DNA from: Gemmatimonadota bacterium
Lineage (GTDB): Bacteria; Gemmatimonadota; Gemmatimonadetes; Longimicrobiales; Gaopeijiaceae
DNA length: 64,000 nucleotides
Reading direction: 5' to 3'
Assembly (NCBI GenBank): GCA_022823365.1
Contig: JAJDXG010000045.1
Coordinates: 156,486-220,485 of the forward strand
Made by a program: the position numbers and the translations under genes. Positions 51,034 through 59,049 of the stretch are shown piece by piece. The stretch's first letter is position 1. Every line of letters begins with the position of its first letter. The notes below the pieces were generated by a model. It was not told where the DNA came from. It searched no databases and saw only the letters and a list, made by a program, of their open reading frames with translations.

Positions 51034-51867
51034 TCAGAATCCCCACTCCGGAGGTTCGGCGCCGCCCCCCGGCGGTTCGCGCCCGCTGAAGCGCTCGAGG
51101 GCTTGGCTCACCGCTTCGAGCACGTCGTCCGGCATGTCGCTGGCCGTCAGCATCCAGTCCAGGTAGTCGGGCGCGTTCGCCGCCACTTCGGAGAGGCGCG
51201 TCCCCCGATGCTTGCCGCGGGCGAAGACATGGCTCTCGAGGTCGCCGCCCGAGAACCACTTCTGAAACTCCGTCAGAAAGGGCCTGAACTCGTCGCAGTA
51301 GGCGTGGAGGCCGTCGATGTCGCCCGGAAGATCCGGGTAGCGGGCGAGCTGCGCGGCGAGGACGCGGGCGGTCATGCGGACATCGCCCCGCGCGGTGTGC
51401 GCACCATCGTCGTGATCCTCGTCGAGGTAGAAGCGCGCGGCGGCGGCCAGGTCGCGCGGCTCCTCCCGGTGGAAGATCGCCTGGGCGTCGATCAGCCGGC
51501 GGTCCTTCACGTCGAAGGGAACCTCCGCGCGCCGGAACTCCTCGAGCAGGATGTGCAGGTCGAAGCCGCGGATGTTGAATCCGGCCAGATCGCACCCATC
51601 GAGCAGGCCGGCCAGGCTGCGTGCCCGCCGGTGGAAGGGCTCTTCACCGGCAACGTCGGCATCGCTGATTCCGTGGACCGCGGCGGCTTCAGGGGGGATG
51701 GGGATTCCCGGGTTGAAGCGGCGAACCCTGTCCACCACCCGGCCATCGGGATACAGGATGAGCAGCGCCAGTTCGACGATGCGGTCGTTCGCGCGGTTCA
51801 GACCGGTGGTTTCGAGGTCGAGGAAGGCCACCGGACGGGCCAGACTGATGGGGAGCGCAGGGTCCAT
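51034..51867 (-). CDS. 3'-5' exonuclease (DnaQ/DEDD family)
   Basis: A 277-residue exonuclease of the DnaQ-like DEDDh type. Motif I FLDLETTGL carries the two acidic residues; motif II appears as FNIRGFDLHILLEEFR; and motif III is HTARGDVRMTARVLAA with His and Asp in the DEDDh arrangement. The last 80 residues (YPDLPGDIDGLHAY ... KHRGTRLSEVAANAPDYLDWML) are an extra domain seen in other exonucleases of this group. It is probably a standalone repair or RNA/DNA-processing exonuclease rather than the replicase proofreading subunit. Confidence 0.9.
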   Translation of the reverse strand: MDPALPISLARPVAFLDLETTGLNRANDRIVELALLILYPDGRVVDRVRRFNPGIPIPPEAAAVHGISDADVAGEEPFHRRARSLAGLLDGCDLAGFNIRGFDLHILLEEFRRAEVPFDVKDRRLIDAQAIFHREEPRDLAAAARFYLDEDHDDGAHTARGDVRMTARVLAAQLARYPDLPGDIDGLHAYCDEFRPFLTEFQKWFSGGDLESHVFARGKHRGTRLSEVAANAPDYLDWMLTASDMPDDVLEAVSQALERFSGREPPGGGAEPPEWGF

Positions 51868-52063
51868 GGGCGACGGGTCAAGGGGGTTGCTGCGGCGCGG
51901 GCCGGCACCTCCGGCGCGTGCCCCGCTCGAGTCCGATTCGGGGAGCGTTGAGTCTGGCAGCGGGGGAGGCGGAATGCCAGACTTGCGGCCGCGAACGCGC
52001 CGCATCCTGGAGGACACCCAAGTGGACAGCCACTCGCCCTGAAGGTTGTCGGCCCGTCCCGAC

Positions 52064-52564
52064 TCACGGCACCGGGCGGGGTACGAACGCATCTCCGGGG
52101 GGCGTTACGGTACGGGGGGGAGTCGACCCGCCCGCGACTCTGAATCGCCAGACGACGATGGCGCCTATCGCGATTCCTCCAGCCGCTGCGAGGACCGCGG
52201 TCGTCCGCGAATTCAACTCCTTCTGCTGCAGTTCGGCGATGTGGCCCAAAGGGATGCCCACCGTGTCGATTCCCGTTCCGAAGGCCTGGCCGGCACGGGC
52301 CAGCACCGCGGAACCCACAACCACGTAGAGGCTGTCGGAGTCCGCGCCTACGATCTCACCCTCCGGGTTCGGACCCCGCCGGCCCGTACGCATCTCAAAG
52401 CTCTCCTGACCCGGGCGAGTGAGCAGGGCGCGGGCCCGGGATCCCGGAGCAATGCTCTGTACTCCCTCCACGGCGCGATACGAGTAGCAGCCCGCCATCG
52501 CCACGGCGATGCAGCCGAACCGCAGGAAGACTGCCGTCCTTCCTGCGGTCATCGATCCCCTCAT
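52064..52564 (-). CDS. Predicted small lipoprotein
   Basis: A 166-residue protein with a lipobox MAGC (Cys26), so anchored outside the cytoplasm. A beta-rich middle (SFEMRTGRRGPNPEGEIVGADSDSLYVVVG) is followed by one hydrophobic helix near the C-terminus (TTAVLAAAGGIAIGAIVVW) and a Pro-rich tail. Possible anchoring at both ends is unusual. GGAAGGA precedes the ATG at 52564. It is 27 bp downstream of the second VPS10-like gene on the same strand. Confidence 0.75.
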   Translation of the reverse strand: MRGSMTAGRTAVFLRFGCIAVAMAGCYSYRAVEGVQSIAPGSRARALLTRPGQESFEMRTGRRGPNPEGEIVGADSDSLYVVVGSAVLARAGQAFGTGIDTVGIPLGHIAELQQKELNSRTTAVLAAAGGIAIGAIVVWRFRVAGGSTPPRTVTPPGDAFVPRPVP

Positions 52565-52591
52565 CGATCCTTCCCCGAGATAGTCTTCGGG

Positions 52592-55561
52592 CTACTGACC
52601 CTGGGGCAGGATCTCGTCGAGCCGTCCCTCGAGCCGCCGCTTCAGGACCCGGTGTCCCTCGGTGGGCGGATAGAGCGAGCCGGGGCGAACGGCTTCCCCG
52701 TTCAGCGCGACGTAGAGGCCCTGCGCCTGCTGCTGGAGGGCGGCCAGTTCTCCGTTCGCCTCGCCCGTAGCCCGCTCGCGAGCCTCCTCGATGCGGTTCA
52801 GGGTCGAGAGCAGGCCCAGCAGGAAGGCCTCCCGATCCCGCTGCTGGGTCGGGGTGATCAGGCCGGCCATCATCGGATCCAGTTCGACGCCGATTTCACG
52901 GGTCCGCTCCTCGCCCCCGGCCGCGACGATGACCGCGTAGGTGCCGGCGGAGACGAACGGGCCCCGTCGCTCGATGGTCCGCGGGAGCTCGGGGGAGCCC
53001 TGGCGTTCCCAGATCTCCATCGGGTCGGACGGGAGCCCGTGGCGAAGATCCCAGTTTACCCTGTGTACGCCCGCCTCTCCGGGAACCCGCATCTCCCGGA
53101 CCACCCCGCCACCGGGGCCCCGGACCGTCAAGGTGGCCTCGCCAGCGCTTTCCGGGCCGACGCGGTAGGTGACGAGGACCCCGTCGTCCGGGTTGGTCCC
53201 GTGGAACTCCGCGTTGCCCCGGTACGAGGTGTCCTTCCGGTAACTGAAAACGGTCCCGTCCCGGATGGAGAAGAGGTGCAGCGGTGCGGAGACGACATCC
53301 GCGGTCCATTCCGCAAGGTAGCGCGTGTCGTCCAGGATCAGGACGCTCAGTCCGTGGGTCCCGAGCACCAGGTCCTTCTCCCGAGGGTGGATCAGCAGGT
53401 CGTCGTAGAGGGTCGTGGGAAGATTCGGCACCTTCGCCCAGTTGGCGCCCGCGTCGGCGCTGGCGAAAACGGCGTGCTCGGTGCCGACGACGAGGACATC
53501 CGGGTTGTCGGGGTGCTCCGCCAATACGTTCACGGAGCCCGACGGCAGACCGGCGGCCAGCGACTCCCAGGTGCGGCCGAAATCCGTGGTCCGGGCCACG
53601 TAGGCCTCGAAGTCCCCGTCCCGGTGCGCGTCGAAGGTGGCGTAGGCCGTGCCGGGCGCGGCGGCTGAACCCACCACCCGGCTCACATAGGTGCCGTCCG
53701 GGACGCCTTCAACGTTGCGGCCCACCTCCGTCCAGGTATCGCCGCCGTCGCGGGAGACCTGGACGTTGCCGTCGTCGGTGCCCACCCAGAGGATATCGGG
53801 GTCCAGGGGGGACTCGGCGATGGTGACGATCGAGCCGTAGTTCGACGCCCCATCGTTCCTAGAAATCCCGATTTCGGTCCCGCGCACGCCCATGAGTTCC
53901 AGCGCGTCGGGGTCGATGGCCCGGGTCAGGTCTTCGGTCCGCTGCCAGCTCTCGCCCCGATTCGGGGAGATGAAGAGGCGGTTCCCGGCTACGTAGACGC
54001 GCTGCGGATCGTGCTGGGACACCAGGCTCGGCGAGACCCAGTCGAAGCGATACGTCTCTCCTTCGGGCGGACGGGGACGGATGTCGAGGATGTCGCCGGT
54101 TTCGGTATCGACCCGGGTATAGGCGCCGTTCTGGGAGTTGCCGTAGGCGTAACGGGGGCTGGTAGGATCCGGCTGCCAGTACATCCCGTCGCTGAAGCCG
54201 ATCTGTCTCCAGTCGTCGTCGATGATCCCGATCCAGTGGCGGGTGCGCGAAGGACCCATCCACGAGTGGTTGTCCTGCGATCCCCCGTAGACCTGGTAGG
54301 GGTCCTGCATGTCCACGCCGATGTCGTAGAACTGGGCGATGGGCAGGTTGTAGGACGCGCGAAAAGTCTGTCCCCTATCATAGGTCTCGTAGAACCCGCC
54401 GTCCCCCGCCAGGTACAGGTGGTCCGGGTCGCCGGGATCGATCCAGAGCGCGTGGTGGTCCCCGTGGACGCCCACGTCGTAGGTGAACGTCTCCGCGATC
54501 AGCTCGAAGCTCCGGCCGGCATCTTCGCTCTTGAAGGCACTGCCGCCCAGGATGTAGACCCGGTCCGCTTCCCTCGGGTCGATGAAGATCTTCGAGTAGT
54601 ACATGGGCCGGGGATTCAGGTCGTTCACCTTGCTCCAGCTGTCCCCGCCGTCCTCCGAGCGGTACGTCCCGGTCCCTTCATCCGTACCGTGCTCGATGGT
54701 CGCCATCACCACGGAGGGATCGCTCGCGGTCACCGCCAGGCCGATCCGCCCCTTGTCGCCCGCGGGGATTCCCCCGGTGAGTTCGGTCCAGCTCTCGCCC
54801 CCGTCGGTGCTCCTGAAGATCCCGCTTCCCGGCCCTCCACCGTTGAAGCCCCAGGTCCGGCGCAGGCGCTGGTACATGGCGGCGTACAGGACATCGGAGT
54901 TCGACGGGTCGAGAGCCAGGTCGGTCGCGCCCGTCCACTGGTTCGCTCCGGCGAGCACCTTGCGCCAGTTGGCGCCGCCGTCGGTGGTCTTGTAGACGCC
55001 CCGCTCGTCTGAGCCCCTCCAAAGGTTGCCCTGAGCGGCCACCCAGGCGACGTCCGGGTCGCCGGGGTGCACCAGGACCCGTCCGATGTGCCGGGTTTCC
55101 TCCAGTCCCAGATGCCGCCAGCTGTCGCCCCCGTCGTCGGAGCGGTAGACCCCGTTGCCCCAGGACGTGCTCTGCCGGTTGTTCTGCTCTCCCGTTCCGG
55201 CGTACACGATCCGGGGATCCGACGGAGCAATGGCCACGTCGCCGAAGGTGCTCACGGGCATGGCCTCGAAGACGTTCGTCCAGGTGTGGCCGCGGTTCGT
55301 GGTCTTCCAGAGACCACCCGACGCCGTGGCTGCGAAGATCGTGGACGGATTGTCCGGCAGGGCCTGCACCACGTGTATGCGGCCGCCCGCCGCCGTGGGC
55401 CCGATGGCACGGGGCTGGAAGGCCTGTAGATCCGCCGTCCTGACGGGGGCCGGGGATTGGCCGAGAAGGGGCCGTGCGGAAGCTGATGCCGCCAGGGTCA
55501 ACAGCACGAGCCCGAGAAGGGAAGCGGCGTACGGGGAAGGGGAGATTCTGCAGGTCGACAT
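52592..55561 (-). CDS. VPS10/sortilin-like beta-propeller protein (paralogue 2)
   Basis: A 989-residue exported protein with a signal peptide (LLGLVLLTLAASASARPLLGQ). It has the same layout as the 47933-50905 protein: IGPTAAGGRIHVVQAL, GEQNNRQSTSWGNGVYRS, FNGGGPGSGIFRSTDG, repeated Asp-box units (SEDGGDSWSKV, SRDGGDTWTEV) and the terminal GSLYPPTEGHR. AAGGAG precedes the ATG at 55561. It is divergent from paralogue 3 across a 388-bp spacer. No catalytic residues can be assigned; BNR propellers of this type often bind or cleave carbohydrates or proteins. Confidence 0.88.
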   Translation of the reverse strand: MSTCRISPSPYAASLLGLVLLTLAASASARPLLGQSPAPVRTADLQAFQPRAIGPTAAGGRIHVVQALPDNPSTIFAATASGGLWKTTNRGHTWTNVFEAMPVSTFGDVAIAPSDPRIVYAGTGEQNNRQSTSWGNGVYRSDDGGDSWRHLGLEETRHIGRVLVHPGDPDVAWVAAQGNLWRGSDERGVYKTTDGGANWRKVLAGANQWTGATDLALDPSNSDVLYAAMYQRLRRTWGFNGGGPGSGIFRSTDGGESWTELTGGIPAGDKGRIGLAVTASDPSVVMATIEHGTDEGTGTYRSEDGGDSWSKVNDLNPRPMYYSKIFIDPREADRVYILGGSAFKSEDAGRSFELIAETFTYDVGVHGDHHALWIDPGDPDHLYLAGDGGFYETYDRGQTFRASYNLPIAQFYDIGVDMQDPYQVYGGSQDNHSWMGPSRTRHWIGIIDDDWRQIGFSDGMYWQPDPTSPRYAYGNSQNGAYTRVDTETGDILDIRPRPPEGETYRFDWVSPSLVSQHDPQRVYVAGNRLFISPNRGESWQRTEDLTRAIDPDALELMGVRGTEIGISRNDGASNYGSIVTIAESPLDPDILWVGTDDGNVQVSRDGGDTWTEVGRNVEGVPDGTYVSRVVGSAAAPGTAYATFDAHRDGDFEAYVARTTDFGRTWESLAAGLPSGSVNVLAEHPDNPDVLVVGTEHAVFASADAGANWAKVPNLPTTLYDDLLIHPREKDLVLGTHGLSVLILDDTRYLAEWTADVVSAPLHLFSIRDGTVFSYRKDTSYRGNAEFHGTNPDDGVLVTYRVGPESAGEATLTVRGPGGGVVREMRVPGEAGVHRVNWDLRHGLPSDPMEIWERQGSPELPRTIERRGPFVSAGTYAVIVAAGGEERTREIGVELDPMMAGLITPTQQRDREAFLLGLLSTLNRIEEARERATGEANGELAALQQQAQGLYVALNGEAVRPGSLYPPTEGHRVLKRRLEGRLDEILPQGQ

Positions 55562-55949
55562 CGGGGCACTCCTTGTCCAGCGGGAGGGGGAGGGCAGGAC
55601 CGCCCGGCGATCTTCACAACGGCGGAAGCTCCCCCAACATCCAAGATTTCCATGGATGCTCCGGAGGCGCAAGCGAGGTTGCCGGCACCGTCGACACAAG
55701 TCGGAGATTCGCGCCGTCAAGTCTTGACGCTTATTCTGGGTATTGGTCGTCTCAATGCAGGAACGGATGGAAGGGGAGATGCCAACCCGGGGGTCGGGAG
55801 GCGGGCGACACCTCGGCTTGGTCTTCATCTCCCTCGCTGTAGTGCCCTGTTGGACATCCCCTCCCCGCCCTTCGTGGTAGCCCGGCTGCCGGGATCGACC
55901 GCGTGTCCCGGCATCCGCTTGACGGTGCATCGCAGTTTGGAGGTTGAAG
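55562..55949. other. 388-bp divergent intergenic region between VPS10-like paralogues 2 and 3
   Basis: No gene is supported here. The region holds a symmetric 15-bp palindrome at 55715-55729 (separate entry) and the ribosome sites of both flanking genes (AAGGAG before 55561, GGAGG before 55950). No terminator or RNA gene was recognised. It probably carries both promoters, but -10 boxes are not convincing. Confidence 0.5.
55715..55729. promoter_or_regulatory. 15-bp palindrome overlapping TTGACG hexamers on both strands
   Basis: CGTCAAG (55715-55721) and CTTGACG (55723-55729) are exact reverse complements around a central T. Each strand therefore reads TTGACG, a -35-like element, pointing toward its respective VPS10-like gene. 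Matching -10 boxes are poor on both sides. It may be an operator controlling both genes. Confidence 0.45.
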
Positions 55950-58900
55950 ATGCGCCTCACCGTGGTCCGTCCCGTAGTCCTGGCTTCGTTCATCCTGTTG
56001 CTCCTCGGGTTGGCGTGTACGGGAGAGCCTGACGCCGGGGTGACCGGCGCCGCACCCGCCGCGCTTACGCCCGAGCTCCTGCAAGGGCTGCCTTTCCGCT
56101 CCATCGGCCCCGCGGTCACAGGTGGCCGCATCCACGACATCGAAGGGGTGCCGGGAGACCCAACGACTCTCTACGTAGCCAGCGCGTCCGGCGGGCTGTG
56201 GAAGACGGTGAACAAGGGGACGACCTGGACCCCGGTTTTCGACGACCAGCCGGTCAGCACCTTCGGCGACGTGGCCATCGCCCCCTCGAACCCGGACGTC
56301 GTCTGGGCAGGGACCGGCGAGCAGAACAACCGCCAGAGTTCCTCGTGGGGGAACGGCGTCTACCGGTCGACGGACGCCGGGAGCAGCTGGTCGCCCCTCG
56401 GGCTCGAGAACACGCGACATATCGGGGAGATCGAGGTCCACCCGCAGAATCCCGACATCGCGTATGTGGCGGCCCTCGGCAACCTCTGGGCGGCGAGCGC
56501 CGATCGCGGTGTGTTCAAGACGACGGATGGGGGACGGTCGTGGGAGAAGGTGTTGTTCGTGGACCCGATGACCGGTGTTGTGGACCTGGTCATGGATCCT
56601 GCGAACCCGAACACGCTGTACGCCGCCGCCTACCAGCGGCAACGCCGCGTCTGGGGCTTCAACGGCGGCGGGCCGGGGAGCGGAATCCACAAGACCACCG
56701 ACGGCGGCCGCACCTGGCGCCTTCTCACGCACGGGCTGCCCGCAGGCGACAAGGGGCGCATCGGCCTGGCTATCTCCCGCTCGAACCCGCGTGTCCTCAA
56801 CGCCATCATTCAGGCGGACAGCGCCGAACAGGGCGTCTACCGCAGCGAGGACGGAGGCGAAATCTGGACACGGGTGCACAGCCGCAACGAGCGGCCCATG
56901 TACTACAGCAAGATTTTCATCGATCCCGAAAACGACCAGCGCGTCTACACCCTGGCCAGGTATTCGTGGCGGAGCGAGGACGGCGGCCGCACCTGGACCC
57001 AGATCGGGAGGCCGCCCACCTACGACGTGGGCGTCAAGCCGGATCAGCACGCGCTGTGGATCGATCCCACCGATACCCGACACCTGTACGTGGGCACCGA
57101 CGGCGGCCTCTTCGAGAGCTGGGACCGCGGCGAGTTGTACATGAAGATCGACAACCTGCCGATCGCCCAGTACTACGCCGTCGGCGTCGACATGCGCGAC
57201 CCGTATTTCATCTACGGAGGTCTCCAGGACAACCACTCCTGGATGGTCCCCAGCGCCACGCGCCACTGGTCCGGGATCCTGCGCGACGACTGGGCGCAGA
57301 TCGAGTTCGGAGACGGGATGTACCACCAGCCCGATCCCACCAACCACCGCTTCATCTACTCCAACGCGAACGACGGCAGGCTCACCCGCGTGGATGCCGA
57401 GACGGGCGACATCCTGGCCCTCAAGCCGCATCCGCCCGCAGGCGAGGAGGAGTATCGGTTCGACTGGGTGACGCCGACCCTGCTCTCCCGGCACGACCCC
57501 GATGTCATCTACCTCGGAGGCAACCGCCTCTTCGTCTCCCGAGACAGGGGCGTCTCCTGGGAGCGTACGGAGGACCTGACCCGCCGGATCGATCGCGACA
57601 CCCTGCGCATCATGGATGTCCCCGGGGCGGACATCACGTTCTCGAGAAATGACGGTACCGGTTCGTTCGGGGAGATCGTCGCGATCGCCGAGTCGCCGCT
57701 CGACCGGAACGTGCTCTGGGTCGGTACCGACGACGGCAACCTTCAGGTTTCGCGGGACGGCGCCGAGACCTGGACGGAGGTGGGACGCAACGTGGAAGGC
57801 GTCCCGGACGGGACCTACGTCAGCCGGGTCGTCGCATCGGTCACGGGCGCCGGCGTCGCCTACGCGACGTTAGACGCGCACCGCGAAGGCGATTTCGCTC
57901 CCTACGTCTTCCGCACCCGCGACTTCGGCGGAACCTGGGAGCCCCTCATGGGAGGGCTGCCCTCGGGGTCGGTCAACGTCATCCGCGAGCATCCGGACAG
58001 CCCGAATCTTCTGTTCCTGGGCACGGAGCATGCCCTTTTCGCCTCCGGCGATGCGGGCGCGCACTGGGTGAGGTTCGATTCGAATCTCCCCACCACGCTC
58101 TACGACGACCTGGTCATTCATCCACGGGACGACGACCTGGTGGTGGCGACGCACGGCCGCGGCATCTGGATCCTGGACGACCTGACCCCGCTCGCGGAGT
58201 GGTCGGCCGGCGTCGCGGACGCAGCCGCGCACCTCTTCACCATCCAGCCGGCGACGATCTTCCAGTTCCGCAAGGACGACATGTACCGCGGCAACCACGA
58301 GTTCGTGGGCGAGAACCCGCCCTTCGGCGCGGTCATCAGCTACTACCTGGGCGACACGGCGCCACCCGTCCGCGTGACCGTGGCGAACGGCCAGGGTGAA
58401 GCGGTACGCGCGCTGGAAGGACCTTCGTCACCCGGTATTCACCGGGTCGTCTGGGATCTGCGTCACGAACCGCCGCCGTACGATGCCGCTCTCGGGCTGG
58501 TCGAAGTGGGCGACCCGCCGTTGCCCGGGCCGCCAGGCGTGCTCCCCCACCCGGTGACCCCGAGAGGGCCCTTCGTCGCTCCCGGCACCTACCGCGTGAC
58601 GCTCGAGGCCGGGAACGCCCGGGTCACCGGCGATGTCGTCGTGAGACCCGACCCGCTCATGCCCATGATCGCGCAAGGAGACCATGAGGTGCGGGAGCGC
58701 TTCCTCGTGGAGCTCCTGGCACTGCAGCGGCGCGCCTTCGACGCGCTCGGACGCGCCGAAGCACTTGACGAGCCGGCTGACGGATCCGGGCGCGACCGCC
58801 TCGAGACGCTGCTCCGCGACATCTACGGGCTCGCGGCTGAATTCAACGGAAACGGCGTGAGGCCGGGAAGCCTCTACCCACCCACCCCAACCCACCGGCA

Positions 58901-58985
58901 GCGCTACGCGGCATTGGAGGATTCGCTGGCCGAGGCGGTGGAAGAGTTGTCAGAGGAGGAGGCGCGGACCGGAGCTGCAGGTTAG
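55950..58985 (+). CDS. VPS10/sortilin-like beta-propeller protein (paralogue 3)
   Basis: A 1011-residue exported protein. The N-terminus ends in LGLACTGEP (Cys23), so it may be a lipoprotein, although Gly at position -3 is unusual. The core repeats the paralogues: IGPAVTGGRIHDIEGV, GEQNNRQSSSWGNGVYRS, FNGGGPGSGIHKTTDG, Asp-box blades and the terminal GSLYPPTPTHR. A GGAGG lies 6 bases before the ATG at 55950; an in-frame TTG two codons earlier is a less likely start. It is 64 bp upstream of the SusC-type receptor gene on the same strand, so it may be part of that uptake operon. Confidence 0.88.
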   Translation: MRLTVVRPVVLASFILLLLGLACTGEPDAGVTGAAPAALTPELLQGLPFRSIGPAVTGGRIHDIEGVPGDPTTLYVASASGGLWKTVNKGTTWTPVFDDQPVSTFGDVAIAPSNPDVVWAGTGEQNNRQSSSWGNGVYRSTDAGSSWSPLGLENTRHIGEIEVHPQNPDIAYVAALGNLWAASADRGVFKTTDGGRSWEKVLFVDPMTGVVDLVMDPANPNTLYAAAYQRQRRVWGFNGGGPGSGIHKTTDGGRTWRLLTHGLPAGDKGRIGLAISRSNPRVLNAIIQADSAEQGVYRSEDGGEIWTRVHSRNERPMYYSKIFIDPENDQRVYTLARYSWRSEDGGRTWTQIGRPPTYDVGVKPDQHALWIDPTDTRHLYVGTDGGLFESWDRGELYMKIDNLPIAQYYAVGVDMRDPYFIYGGLQDNHSWMVPSATRHWSGILRDDWAQIEFGDGMYHQPDPTNHRFIYSNANDGRLTRVDAETGDILALKPHPPAGEEEYRFDWVTPTLLSRHDPDVIYLGGNRLFVSRDRGVSWERTEDLTRRIDRDTLRIMDVPGADITFSRNDGTGSFGEIVAIAESPLDRNVLWVGTDDGNLQVSRDGAETWTEVGRNVEGVPDGTYVSRVVASVTGAGVAYATLDAHREGDFAPYVFRTRDFGGTWEPLMGGLPSGSVNVIREHPDSPNLLFLGTEHALFASGDAGAHWVRFDSNLPTTLYDDLVIHPRDDDLVVATHGRGIWILDDLTPLAEWSAGVADAAAHLFTIQPATIFQFRKDDMYRGNHEFVGENPPFGAVISYYLGDTAPPVRVTVANGQGEAVRALEGPSSPGIHRVVWDLRHEPPPYDAALGLVEVGDPPLPGPPGVLPHPVTPRGPFVAPGTYRVTLEAGNARVTGDVVVRPDPLMPMIAQGDHEVRERFLVELLALQRRAFDALGRAEALDEPADGSGRDRLETLLRDIYGLAAEFNGNGVRPGSLYPPTPTHRQRYAALEDSLAEAVEELSEEEARTGAAG

Positions 58986-59049
58986 CCCGCCCGTGCCGGC
59001 GCCGTGACCGGTTCATGGCGCCTGGAAGGACCCAGGAAAGGAGGGACTC

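Noticed and set aside
47903-51166. A 1087-codon open frame on the plus strand
   Set aside because: Antisense to the first VPS10-like gene, which has a signal peptide, Asp-box repeats and a ribosome site.
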